A stretch of 64,000 nucleotides of DNA from Hymenobacter ruricola (GTDB lineage Bacteria; Bacteroidota; Bacteroidia; Cytophagales; Hymenobacteraceae), in contig NZ_JADQDM010000001.1 in assembly GCF_015694525.1 (NCBI RefSeq), positions 434,001-498,000 of the forward strand, given 5' to 3'. Both the position numbers and the translations under genes were made by a program. This document shows positions 39,073-46,526 of this stretch, piece after piece. Positions within the stretch are counted from its first letter, which is position 1, and each line of letters starts with the position of its first letter. The notes under the pieces were generated by a model. The model ran no database searches. It was not told the origin of the DNA and saw only the letters and a list, made by a program, of their open reading frames with translations.

Positions 39073-40437
39073 TCACAGTGCAAAGCCCAAATCGAAGCTC
39101 ACGATGTTGGCTTTGAGGTCGGCCCGGTCGGCGGCGCTGTAAATAGAGGCGCCGGTTTGCTGGTAGTTCGCGTAGCGCACATCCAGCGACTTGAGGCGCA
39201 TCACGCGCGGCCGGCCCTGGGCATCCTGGCCGGGCACGCGGAAGCGGGTGAGGCCGTACACCGGCGAGTAGCGCAGCCCCAGGCCCAGCTTGTTGGCCGA
39301 GAAAGCAGCTAGGTCGTAGTCGGACGTGTAATAAGTGTCGTTGATGGAATGCTGCGCGAAGGGCGCGAAGTAGCGGGCCGCCGTCTGGGTGTGGTAGCGG
39401 TAGAAGGGGTACAGCACAAAAAAGGGCGTCACCTTCACCGGCAGTTCCACCTCGAAGGTGTGGGCCGCCACGCCAAAGTTGTCGTTGTAAAAGCGGTAGA
39501 AGCCGCGCACTTGCACCAGGTCGGTGGCGTAGTAGTTCAGCCGCAGGCTCAGCGGGTACTTGAAGCGCGCGCGGGGCAGGTTTTCCACCCGCGCCGCCGT
39601 GGGGAAGCGGGCCGAAAAGTCGCCGCCCGCCGCGGGCTCGGGGTTGGCCACGGGGTTGTCGCGGAAATACACCCGGTGAAACGGCGTGCTCAGCAGCCCG
39701 TTTTGCGAAACCAGCTCGGTACTGACGGCCGCCTGCAGGCGCTTGGTGAGCACCTGCGAGTAGGTGGCCGAGAAGTTGTAGGTCCGGCGCTGGTCGGTGC
39801 CGGCCTCGCCCTTGCCCGTGAGGGAACCCGGCGAGTAGCCCGGCCGCAGCTCCAGCGGCTGAATCAGCGTCACCTGGTCGAAAAAGACCTGGCCCGCGAG
39901 GCTGAGCTGGCGGTTGCCGTCGCGCGAGGTTTTGGCAAAAGAAGCCGCCATGTTGAAGGACGAATAATCGTATTCCTTCGACACGCCCGCGCCGATGCCC
40001 CAGGTAGTGCCGCGGTACTTGTGCTCCCGCGAGTAGCCGAAGTCGCCGTGGTAGCGCACGTCGTGAGAGGAAGGCGTCGAGAGCGCAAAATCAATTCTAT
40101 CCGTCGAAGCCGAAGCGTAAAAGTCGGCCCCCACATTGGCCGTGAGGCGGCTCACGGTGTCCAGCGGCACGTTCACGATGATGGCGGGCGGCACGTCGGT
40201 GAGGCGCTGGGTGCCACGGCCGCCCTCCACGGCGCCGTGGCTGCCGTCCTGCTGGTAGTAGCCGCCGATGATGTCGATGGTGGTTTCCTCCGCCGCCCGG
40301 CTCACCGGCACCGCAGCACCCACGGGCGCCCCGTAGCCGTCGATGCGGTTGGGGTTCTGGGTGGTGCCGGGATTGGTCTGGGCCAATGCTGGCGCGGCCA
40401 GGAGGCTTAGGAAAAAAAGTAGAAAAGTGCTTTTCAC
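39073..40437 (-). CDS. DUF3570 outer membrane beta-barrel protein
   Basis: The 454-residue product starts best at GTG 40437 with a signal peptide ending PALAQ; the ATG at 40482 lies in an inverted-repeat element. The body alternates strands and ends in Phe-Ala-Leu, typical of outer membrane barrels, and fits DUF3570 (DRIDFALSTPSSHDVRYHGD, YYATDLVQVRGFYRFYNDNF). It is last in the thioredoxin-ApbE-DUF4266-DUF3570 cluster. A TGAS tetrapeptide near the C-terminus resembles the ApbE flavinylation motif, but may be chance. Confidence 0.85.
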   Translation of the reverse strand: MKSTFLLFFLSLLAAPALAQTNPGTTQNPNRIDGYGAPVGAAVPVSRAAEETTIDIIGGYYQQDGSHGAVEGGRGTQRLTDVPPAIIVNVPLDTVSRLTANVGADFYASASTDRIDFALSTPSSHDVRYHGDFGYSREHKYRGTTWGIGAGVSKEYDYSSFNMAASFAKTSRDGNRQLSLAGQVFFDQVTLIQPLELRPGYSPGSLTGKGEAGTDQRRTYNFSATYSQVLTKRLQAAVSTELVSQNGLLSTPFHRVYFRDNPVANPEPAAGGDFSARFPTAARVENLPRARFKYPLSLRLNYYATDLVQVRGFYRFYNDNFGVAAHTFEVELPVKVTPFFVLYPFYRYHTQTAARYFAPFAQHSINDTYYTSDYDLAAFSANKLGLGLRYSPVYGLTRFRVPGQDAQGRPRVMRLKSLDVRYANYQQTGASIYSAADRADLKANIVSFDLGFAL

Positions 40438-40458
40438 GGGATGGAAATTATTCCGATT

Positions 40459-40558
40459 GTCATGCTGAGCTTGTCGAAGCATCTCGCGTGCTAGGGTAAA
40501 TCAATCGTTGAAGAGGATTACTGCTGCACGCGAGATGCTTCGACAAGCTCAGCATGAC
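40459..40558. repeat. Inverted-repeat element, family B, inside the DUF3570 cluster
   Basis: Perfect 33-nt arms (40459-40491, 40526-40558) flank a 34-nt loop; the core is GTCATGCTGAGCTTGTCGAA then GCATCTCGCG. ATGCT and AGCAT pair inside an arm. It lies between the DUF4266 and DUF3570 genes, so any transcript across the cluster must pass it. Confidence 0.92.
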
Positions 40559-40566
40559 GTTCTTTT

Positions 40567-40594
40567 TGCTCACTGCTCACTGCTCACTGCTCAC
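40567..40594. repeat. Four tandem copies of TGCTCAC
   Basis: Exact 7-bp unit at 40567, 40574, 40581 and 40588, just outside the family B element and downstream of the DUF4266 stop. Copy number could vary between strains. Confidence 0.85.
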
Positions 40595-40610
40595 CGCACG
40601 TTGCGCGCTG

Positions 40611-40847
40611 CTAATTGCAGCCGCAGCCGCCGCCCACTTTGCCGCCGTTGGCCCCACCGGCGCCTTCGCGATAGCTCTCAAAGTTGGTTTCGGGCGTTTC
40701 CACGGTTTTGCCGGCCAGCTTCATGTCCTCGTCGTTGAGGTACACTTTCTGGTAGGCCGCCACGGAAACGCAGCCGGGCAGCGCCGCGCCGAGTGGCAGC
40801 ATCAACAGCGCCAGTGCCAGGCGCGGGCAGGAAAGGAGGTTTTTCAC
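40611..40847 (-). CDS. DUF4266 lipoprotein ending in GGGCGCN
   Basis: From GTG 40847 the product is 78 residues with a lipoprotein signal ending ALPGC. The short mature part has VSVAAYQKVYLNDEDMKLAG and ends in SYREGAGGANGGKVGGGCGC plus a final Asn. This end is the hallmark of DUF4266. The terminal Cys-Gly-Cys could bind metal, be oxidised by the neighbouring thioredoxin, or carry a modification. A TTG start at 40856 is the alternative. Confidence 0.82.
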   Translation of the reverse strand: MKNLLSCPRLALALLMLPLGAALPGCVSVAAYQKVYLNDEDMKLAGKTVETPETNFESYREGAGGANGGKVGGGCGCN

Positions 40848-40865
40848 AACAGCCAATACGGTAAA

Positions 40866-41891
40866 TCAGGGGTGCGCGGCGGTGGCGCCGTGATAATAGT
40901 TGAGCTGCATGCCCTTGGAAACCAGCGTGCGGTTGTCGTCAGTAATCAGGGTGCAGTCCACGCTTTTGAGCTTGTTGATGAACGCCAGGCCGGCGCCGGG
41001 GCCTTGCACGAAGACGACCTCGTCGAGGCCGTCGGCCAACTCCACGTCGGGGCAGACGATGGTGACCGAGCGCAGGCCCACCGACGGGTAGCCGGTGTGC
41101 GGGTTGATGATGTGCCCGTACACCTGCCCGTTCACCGTGAAGTATTGCTCGTAGTTGCCGGCCGTCACCACGGCCATATCGGTCACGTCAATCCAGGCGG
41201 CCACGCTGCGCGGGTGGTCGGGGTCGCCGATGGCCACGCGCCAGAGCGAGCCGTCGGCCTGCCGGCCCCAGCACAGAATGTCGCCCGAGCCGTTCAGCAG
41301 CCCGCCCTTGATGCCCAGCCCGTCGAGCACCTGCCGGGCCCGGCGCAGCCCGTAGCCCTGCAGAATGCCCGCCAGGTTGATGCGCATGCCTTTCTCGGGC
41401 AAAAAAACCGTGTGCTGCGCCGCATCAAGCCTGATTTTCTGCCATCCGATGCGCCGCACCGAAGCCCGCACGGCCGCCGAGTCGGGCAAGCCGGCGTGGG
41501 CCTGCCGGTCGAATTTATACAGCTTGTCGGCGCTGGCGAAGGTGATGTCGAACGCGCCGTCGCTGAGCTGGGAGAGGCGCAAGGTGCGACTTATCAAGTC
41601 AAACGTTTCGGCCGACACGGCCACGGGCCGGATGCCAGCCAGGCGGTTGATGCGCACCACTTCGGAGGTAGAATCCCAGAAGGACAGGAGCCGGTCGATG
41701 CGCCGCACTTCGAGCAGGCCGGCCCGCAGGGCGCGCTGCCCGGCCGAGTCATTCTCCGCCACCACCGTGAAGGTGAAATGCGAGCCCATGAGGTGGGCGC
41801 TGCGCGTGAAGGTGTGGCGCGGCGCGGCCGTTTGGGCACGGCCGGGCAAGGCGCTCAGCAGCAGCAGAATCAGCAGCAGTTTAGCAGGCAA
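40866..41891 (-). CDS. apbE: FAD:protein FMN transferase (ApbE family)
   Basis: The 341-residue product has a signal peptide ending GRAQ, so it acts in the periplasm, attaching FMN to Ser/Thr of a target protein. Family blocks are RSAHLMGSHFTFTVV, LLSFWDSTSEVVRIN, GMRINLAGILQGYGLRRAR, NGSGDILCWG, VVTAGNYEQYF and HIINPHTGYPS. Two usual motif positions differ: Q178 where KGY is common, and ADGLDE (286-291) where ADALAT is common. It may be a specialised subfamily or a weakened enzyme. Confidence 0.88.
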   Translation of the reverse strand: MPAKLLLILLLLSALPGRAQTAAPRHTFTRSAHLMGSHFTFTVVAENDSAGQRALRAGLLEVRRIDRLLSFWDSTSEVVRINRLAGIRPVAVSAETFDLISRTLRLSQLSDGAFDITFASADKLYKFDRQAHAGLPDSAAVRASVRRIGWQKIRLDAAQHTVFLPEKGMRINLAGILQGYGLRRARQVLDGLGIKGGLLNGSGDILCWGRQADGSLWRVAIGDPDHPRSVAAWIDVTDMAVVTAGNYEQYFTVNGQVYGHIINPHTGYPSVGLRSVTIVCPDVELADGLDEVVFVQGPGAGLAFINKLKSVDCTLITDDNRTLVSKGMQLNYYHGATAAHP

Positions 41892-41901
41892 GGCAGGCGG
41901 G

Positions 41902-41993
41902 GTAGAGACGCGTATTCGCGTCTCGGCAATAGAACGATGGTTTAAACGATTCCCTTACGGCGCGGACGCCGAGACGCGAATACGCGTGTCTAC
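41902..41993. repeat. REPIN-like element, family C (GTAG head)
   Basis: The left REP starts with GTAG at 41902 followed by AGACGCG-TATT-CGCGTCT. The right REP is its inverse, ending in CTAC at 41990-41993, with one mismatch in a 25-nt arm. The minus-strand head at 41990-41993 supplies the TAG stop of the thioredoxin-family gene. The left head lies 10 nt upstream of the apbE start. Confidence 0.92.
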
Positions 41994-42577
41994 AGCGTGG
42001 GCACCACCTTTTTCAGGTAGGCTTCGAACGCGGCCGGGCCGCCGGCGATGTAGCCGGTTTTGGCCAGCACCTTGCCCTCGGGCGAGAGCACCACGGCCAG
42101 CGGAAAGTCGCCCTCGCGGTTGAGCTGGGCGGCGGCCGTTTCGTTGAGCTTGAGCTGCGCGGCGGTGGGCTGGTTGCGCTTCTGACGCGGAAAATCGAAG
42201 TGGGCCAGCACCAGCTTGTCCTTGGCGTAAGCGGCGAACTCGGGCTTGGCAAAGACTTCCTGCTCGTACATGATGCAGGGCTTGCACCAGTCGGACCCCG
42301 AAAAAACCGCCAGAATGGGCCGGTTGGTGGCTTTGGCCTGCGCCTGGGCCGCGCCCAGGTCGGCGAGCCAGCCAGCGGCTTCCAGCCCCGGAGCAGGCGC
42401 TACCACCTGCGGCGCCGAAACCACTGGCGACTTGGGCTGCGGCGCGGTGGCCATGTTCCCTTTCGCCTGGCCGCCTGGAGCGTTAATGGCGGTTTTTTGA
42501 GCTAGAGCGGGGCTGAACGTGAAGGCCAGGGCCAGCGCGAGGGCCGGCAGGGTTTTGAAGGAAGTGCGAAGCGACAT
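41990..42577 (-). CDS. Periplasmic thioredoxin-family protein of the ApbE cluster
   Basis: The 195-residue product has a signal peptide ending PALAQ, a Pro/Ala-rich stretch, then a thioredoxin-7-like domain with AVFSGSDWCKPCIMYEQEVF and the cis-Pro region GDFPLAVVLSPEGKVLAKTG. It is the first gene of the cluster leading to apbE, DUF4266 and DUF3570. It probably keeps a cluster Cys protein, perhaps the DUF4266 lipoprotein, reduced. Its stop is within a GTAG head. Confidence 0.87.
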   Translation of the reverse strand: MSLRTSFKTLPALALALAFTFSPALAQKTAINAPGGQAKGNMATAPQPKSPVVSAPQVVAPAPGLEAAGWLADLGAAQAQAKATNRPILAVFSGSDWCKPCIMYEQEVFAKPEFAAYAKDKLVLAHFDFPRQKRNQPTAAQLKLNETAAAQLNREGDFPLAVVLSPEGKVLAKTGYIAGGPAAFEAYLKKVVPTL

Positions 42578-42663
42578 AAGAAAACGAGTAGGGGAGAGGC
42601 CGGTGTAACAGCCAATAGCGGCCGTTAGGTTCTCAGCCTAGCTTGTGGCAACGGCCGGCAAGC

Positions 42664-43089
42664 TCAGGGCCTGGAATTGGGCACGCGCCGCACCTTCAGC
42701 ACCTTGTTTTTGAGCGAAACCACTTCGAGCGTGTAGTCCGGTTCCTGGCCTTCGTCGAGGTGAATGCGGACCTTGTTCGTGCCGTCGATAACCCAGGTGC
42801 CGGGGTGGCCGGCCAGGCCATCAGTGGGCGCGATGTCGAACTGCTCGAAGCGGCCGAACTCCTTGAACGCGAAGCCCGTGCGGCCTCGCGAAGGCGGAAA
42901 CTTATACGTGTTGGGCCGGTACACCAGCGTGTCGCCGCGGTCTTCCTCGCGCGAGCTGAGCCAGGTGCCCTCGACTTGTTTCATGGAAGCGGGGGAGGTG
43001 ACAATGGCCGGCTGGTGCTGCTGGCAGGTGGCCGAGAGCAGCAAGAGTGACAGCGGCAGCAGCCGGACAAACGGGGATGACAAGCGCAT
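42664..43089 (-). CDS. Small lipoprotein of unknown function
   Basis: The 141-residue product has a lipoprotein signal ending SATC. The body has KQVEGTWLSSREEDRGDTLV, YKFPPSRGRTGFAFKEFGRF and PGTWVIDGTNKVRIHL, reminiscent of small lipocalin-like proteins with a conserved GTW near the start. It lies 86 nt upstream of the thioredoxin-family gene on the same strand and could be part of that operon, but there is no direct link. Confidence 0.72.
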   Translation of the reverse strand: MRLSSPFVRLLPLSLLLLSATCQQHQPAIVTSPASMKQVEGTWLSSREEDRGDTLVYRPNTYKFPPSRGRTGFAFKEFGRFEQFDIAPTDGLAGHPGTWVIDGTNKVRIHLDEGQEPDYTLEVVSLKNKVLKVRRVPNSRP

Positions 43090-43227
43090 GAGAAACACAA
43101 AAAGGTGAGCGCGCCAAGGTAAGGCGTTTCAGGCGCCTACGCAGAAACGGCCGGGCTGGCCGTGGCCCCGGCTTTCCGCGTAAGCACCCGGGTACGCTAC
43201 ATTCGTTTTCCCAACAACTACTTTCCC

Positions 43228-44988
43228 GTGGATAACCGCGCCCTGACCCGCGCCTTCAAGCTGGCCGCCCAGCTGATGGAGCTGCACGACGAAAACCCCT
43301 TTAAAATCCGGGCCATCGAAGGCACCGCCAACGCCCTCGATGCGCTGAGCTTTCCCGTGGCCGAAGTGGAGCGCTCCGGCCTGCCCGACCGCACCGGCCT
43401 GAGCAAAACCGCCGCCGCCAAAGTGGCCGAGCTGCTCGACACCGGCACGTTTTCGGACCTGCAGCGCCTGCTGGAAATAACGCCGCCCGGCGTGGTCGAA
43501 ATGCTCAATATCAAAGGCATCGGCCCCAAAAAAATCCGCAGCCTGTGGCGCGAGCTGGGCATCGAAAGCATTGAGGCCCTGCGCGAGGCCGCCGAAAACG
43601 ACCAAGTGAGCAAGCTCAAAGGCTTCGGCAAAAAGACCCAGGAAGCCATCTTGGAGGCCCTGGAATTTGCTGGCCAAAGCCAGGGCAAAGTGCTCTACCC
43701 GCAGGCCGAGCAACTGGCCGCCGACCTCGCCCAGCGCCTGCGCGACGCCCTGCAAACCGACCAGGTAGCCGAAGCCGGGGAGCTGCGCCGCCGCCTCGAA
43801 ATAGTGGAAACCGTGCGCCTGGTGGCCGCCACCGACCAGCCCTCGAAGGCCCATGAGCTGCTGAACTCGCTGGACGGCCTCACCGCCGACCCGCGCCGCT
43901 CCGGCCCCTTCGCCTGGCGCGGCAAGGCCACGGAGTCGGGGGTGCAGGTGGAGGTTTTATTGGTTTCGCCCGAAGCCTTCGCTACCGAGGTTTTCCTTAA
44001 TTCGGCTGCCGACGAGCACCTCGACGAAGCCCTGCCCGGCGTGCAGGGCCACGGCGGCGGGGCACCCGCCACCCTGCGCCAGTGGGCGCGGCGCGAGAAA
44101 TTCCAGCAGGAAGAAGCCTTGTATGAGAAGGCCGGCCTACAGTTCATCGTGCCCGAGCTGCGCGAAGGATTAGGCGAAATCGGCCTCGCCGCCGAAAAAA
44201 AGCTGCCCCGCCTGCTGGAGGACGGCGACCTGCGCGGCTCCCTGCACAACCACAGCACCTACTCCGACGGCAACCACAGCATCCGCGAAATGGCCACTTG
44301 GCTGCGCGACCACGGCTACGAGTACCTGGGCCTGTGCGACCACAGCCAAGCCGCCCACTACGCCAACGGCCTCGGCCCGGAGCGGGTGCGCCAGCAGCAC
44401 CAGGAAATCGACAAGCTGAACGCCGAGCTGGCCCCGTTTCGCATTTTCAAAGGCATCGAGAGTGACATTCTGGGCGACGGCTCGCTGGATTATTCCAACG
44501 ACGTGCTGGCCTCGTTCGATTTCATCGTGGCCAGCATCCATTCCAACCTGAAAATGGACGAGCGCAAGGCCACCGACCGCCTGCTGCGTGCCATCGAAAA
44601 CCCCTACACCACCATGCTGGGCCACCCCACCGGCCGGCTGCTGCTGCGCCGCCAGGGCTACCCCATTGATTATAAGGCCGTCATCGACGCCTGCGCCCAG
44701 CACCAGGTCATCATCGAAATCAACGCCAATCCCTGGCGGCTCGACCTGGACTGGCGCTGGGTGCGCTACGCCCTGGACCAGGGCGTTCAGCTCAGCATCA
44801 ACCCCGACGCCCACCACACCAACGGCTACGAAGACATGCGCTACGGCGTGCTGATGGGCCGCAAGGGCCTTTTGACCAAGGAAATGACGTTTAACGCCAA
44901 GTCGGTGGACGAAGTGGCGGCCTATTTTGAGCAGCGCAAAGCCAACATCAAGCCGCCGCTGAAATACAAAAAGTCGTTGTTTGAATAG
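43228..44988 (+). CDS. PolX-family protein with degenerate polymerase site and intact PHP domain
   Basis: From GTG 43228 the product is 586 residues. The N-terminal 8-kDa-like and HhH region (ALTRAFKLAAQLMELHDENP, IKGIGPKKIRSLW) is followed by a polymerase-like domain and a C-terminal PHP phosphoesterase. The catalytic Asp-x-Asp expected after AGELRRRLE is replaced by T195-V-R197. PHP ligands are present: HNHSTYSDGNHS, LCDHSQ, KGIESDIL, ASIHSNL, MLGHPTGRL and INPDAH. It probably works as a repair nuclease or phosphatase, not a polymerase. Confidence 0.88.
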   Translation: MDNRALTRAFKLAAQLMELHDENPFKIRAIEGTANALDALSFPVAEVERSGLPDRTGLSKTAAAKVAELLDTGTFSDLQRLLEITPPGVVEMLNIKGIGPKKIRSLWRELGIESIEALREAAENDQVSKLKGFGKKTQEAILEALEFAGQSQGKVLYPQAEQLAADLAQRLRDALQTDQVAEAGELRRRLEIVETVRLVAATDQPSKAHELLNSLDGLTADPRRSGPFAWRGKATESGVQVEVLLVSPEAFATEVFLNSAADEHLDEALPGVQGHGGGAPATLRQWARREKFQQEEALYEKAGLQFIVPELREGLGEIGLAAEKKLPRLLEDGDLRGSLHNHSTYSDGNHSIREMATWLRDHGYEYLGLCDHSQAAHYANGLGPERVRQQHQEIDKLNAELAPFRIFKGIESDILGDGSLDYSNDVLASFDFIVASIHSNLKMDERKATDRLLRAIENPYTTMLGHPTGRLLLRRQGYPIDYKAVIDACAQHQVIIEINANPWRLDLDWRWVRYALDQGVQLSINPDAHHTNGYEDMRYGVLMGRKGLLTKEMTFNAKSVDEVAAYFEQRKANIKPPLKYKKSLFE

Positions 44989-45001
44989 GTTGCCATTGAA
45001 G

Positions 45002-45031
45002 GAACGTCATGCTGAGCGCCGCATGACGTTC
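45002..45031. repeat. Collapsed family B element (single hairpin)
   Basis: GAACGTCATGC (45002-45012) pairs with GCATGACGTTC (45021-45031) around TGAGCGCC. The ends match family B outer ends, but the inner arms and loop are missing, as if deleted. It lies between the PolX-like gene and the second GT9 gene. Confidence 0.75.
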
Positions 45032-45045
45032 TAACGAGTTAATAA

Positions 45046-46107
45046 ATGAAAATCCTCGTTCTTCGCTTCTCTTCCATCGGCGACATCGTGCTGACTACAC
45101 CGGTGGTGCGGGCGCTGGCCCGGCAGGTGCCGGGTGCGGAGGTGCATTTTGCCACCAAGCCCGCCTACCGCGGTCTGCTGGAACCCAACCCCTACATCAC
45201 GAAAGTGCACTGCCTCACCGGCAGCCTGGGCGAGCTGGTGCGGACGCTAAAAGCCGAGCAATTCGATTACATCGTCGACCTGCACAACAACCTGCGCACC
45301 CGCCTCCTCAAGCTGCGCCTGGGCGTGCCCAACCACAGCTTCGACAAGTTGAATTTCCAGAAGTGGCTGCTGGTCAACTTCAAAATTGACCGACTGCCGC
45401 GCGTGCACATCGTGCAGCGCTACCTCGAAGCCGCCGCGCCGCTCGGCGTGCAGGACGACCGCAAGGGCTTGGATTATTTTATTCCCGCCAGTCAGGAAGT
45501 CGACCTCGCCACGCTGCCGGCGCCGTTTCAGCGGGGCTACGTGGCCGTGGCCATTGGCGCGCAGCACGCCACCAAGCGCCTGCCCGTGGAAAAGCTCATT
45601 GAGCTGTGCGCCCGGCTGGCCCGGCCCGTGGTGCTGCTCGGCGGGCCGGAAGACGAAAGCATCGGCCACGTCATCGAGCAGGCGTTTGAGACGGAGGCCG
45701 TGACGGCCGAAACCACTTCGACGGTACCCGACAGCCCGTATTATTTCCCGTCCAAGTCCCCAGGTTTCCAAGTTCCCAGGACCCTAATCCACAACGGCTG
45801 CGGGCGGTATTCGCTGCATCAGTCGGCCTCGCTGCTGCGGCAGGCGCAGTTTGTGGTGAGCCACGACACCGGCCTGATGCACATTGCGGCGGCCTTCGGC
45901 AAGGAGATTTTCAGCGTGTGGGGCAACACCGTGCCCGCCTTCGGCATGTACCCTTACAAGACGGAATTCAAAGTGCTGGAAGTGCCGGACCTGCCCTGCC
46001 GCCCCTGCTCCAAAATCGGCTTCGAGAAATGCCCGCAAGGCCATTTCAAGTGCATGCGCGACCAAACCCTGAACCTGGATTTGCCGGCATCCCGCGACGG
46101 ACGCTAA
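45046..46107 (+). CDS. Glycosyltransferase family 9 with an internal repeat-bearing insertion
   Basis: The 353-residue product has the GT9 start KILVLRFSSIGDIVLTTPVV and the C-terminal donor site (GYVAVAIGAQHATKRLPVEK, VVLLGGPEDE, SHDTGLMHIAAAFGK). It should transfer a heptose or similar sugar to a surface glycan. Between VVLLGGPEDE and NGCGRYSLHQSA there are about 30 more residues than usual in the family. They include SPYYFPSKSPGFQVPR, coded by a 14-bp direct repeat (45751, 45767). This looks like a repeat element inserted in frame. Confidence 0.87.
   Translation: MKILVLRFSSIGDIVLTTPVVRALARQVPGAEVHFATKPAYRGLLEPNPYITKVHCLTGSLGELVRTLKAEQFDYIVDLHNNLRTRLLKLRLGVPNHSFDKLNFQKWLLVNFKIDRLPRVHIVQRYLEAAAPLGVQDDRKGLDYFIPASQEVDLATLPAPFQRGYVAVAIGAQHATKRLPVEKLIELCARLARPVVLLGGPEDESIGHVIEQAFETEAVTAETTSTVPDSPYYFPSKSPGFQVPRTLIHNGCGRYSLHQSASLLRQAQFVVSHDTGLMHIAAAFGKEIFSVWGNTVPAFGMYPYKTEFKVLEVPDLPCRPCSKIGFEKCPQGHFKCMRDQTLNLDLPASRDGR
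45751..45780 (+). repeat. Tandem repeat inside a GT9 coding region
   Basis: TCCAAGTCCCCAGG (45751-45764) and TCCAAGTTCCCAGG (45767-45780) differ at one base and are spaced by 16 nt. They lie within the extra segment of the GT9 protein. Confidence 0.85.
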
Positions 46108-46159
46108 ACGACCGCGAAAATCCTGCGTCGCCGGCTTGCGGCCTCAGGCACAAGCGTCT

Positions 46160-46167
46160 TACCTTCG
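46160..46167 (+). promoter_or_regulatory. -7-like box TACCTTCG ahead of the zinc-finger gene
   Basis: Seven of eight positions match TAnnTTTG. It is followed by CTTC and then ATG 46172, implying a leaderless transcript. Confidence 0.45.
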
Positions 46168-46171
46168 CTTC

Positions 46172-46438
46172 ATGCCCGAACCCTGCCAGCACCTCACTGC
46201 CCTCACCAGCCTCAAAACCGCTCCTTCGCACCTCTGCCCCGAATGCGTGGCCCTGGGCGACACCTGGGTGCACCTGCGCACCTGCCAGGAGTGCGGCCAT
46301 GTGGGCTGCTGCGACAACTCCAAGAACCAGCACGCCACCAAGCACTTCCGCGCCACCCAGCACCCCGTCATCGCCTCCGCCGAGCCCGGCGAGCGCTGGC
46401 TTTGGTGCTATAAGGACGAGGAAATGGCGGAATACTAG
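46172..46438 (+). CDS. UBP-type zinc-finger protein
   Basis: The 88-residue product fits a ZnF-UBP domain: a leading Cys-x-His (PCQHL), CPECVALGD, LRTCQECGHVGCCDNSKNQH, HATKHFRATQHPVIASAEPG and ERWLWCYKDEE. In eukaryotes this fold binds ubiquitin tails; the bacterial role is unknown. ATG 46172 gives a clean N-terminus and sits 4 nt after a -7-like box; an upstream GTG at 46136 is in frame but less likely. Confidence 0.88.
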   Translation: MPEPCQHLTALTSLKTAPSHLCPECVALGDTWVHLRTCQECGHVGCCDNSKNQHATKHFRATQHPVIASAEPGERWLWCYKDEEMAEY

Positions 46439-46526
46439 GCGCGCCGTCCGGCGTGCGTCAAACGCGTTGCGCTTCTTGCGGACCCCCGCGAAAATGTTGC
46501 ACAACTTCAAAACGATAGCAAAAAGC

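Noticed and set aside
40438..40482. ATG 40482 as start of the DUF3570 gene
   Set aside because: The codons from it read MLRQAQHD, a translation of the inverted-repeat element; the signal peptide begins at GTG 40437.
40567..40594. Tandem 7-bp repeats as a CRISPR array
   Set aside because: Units are contiguous with no spacers and far too short; no cas genes.
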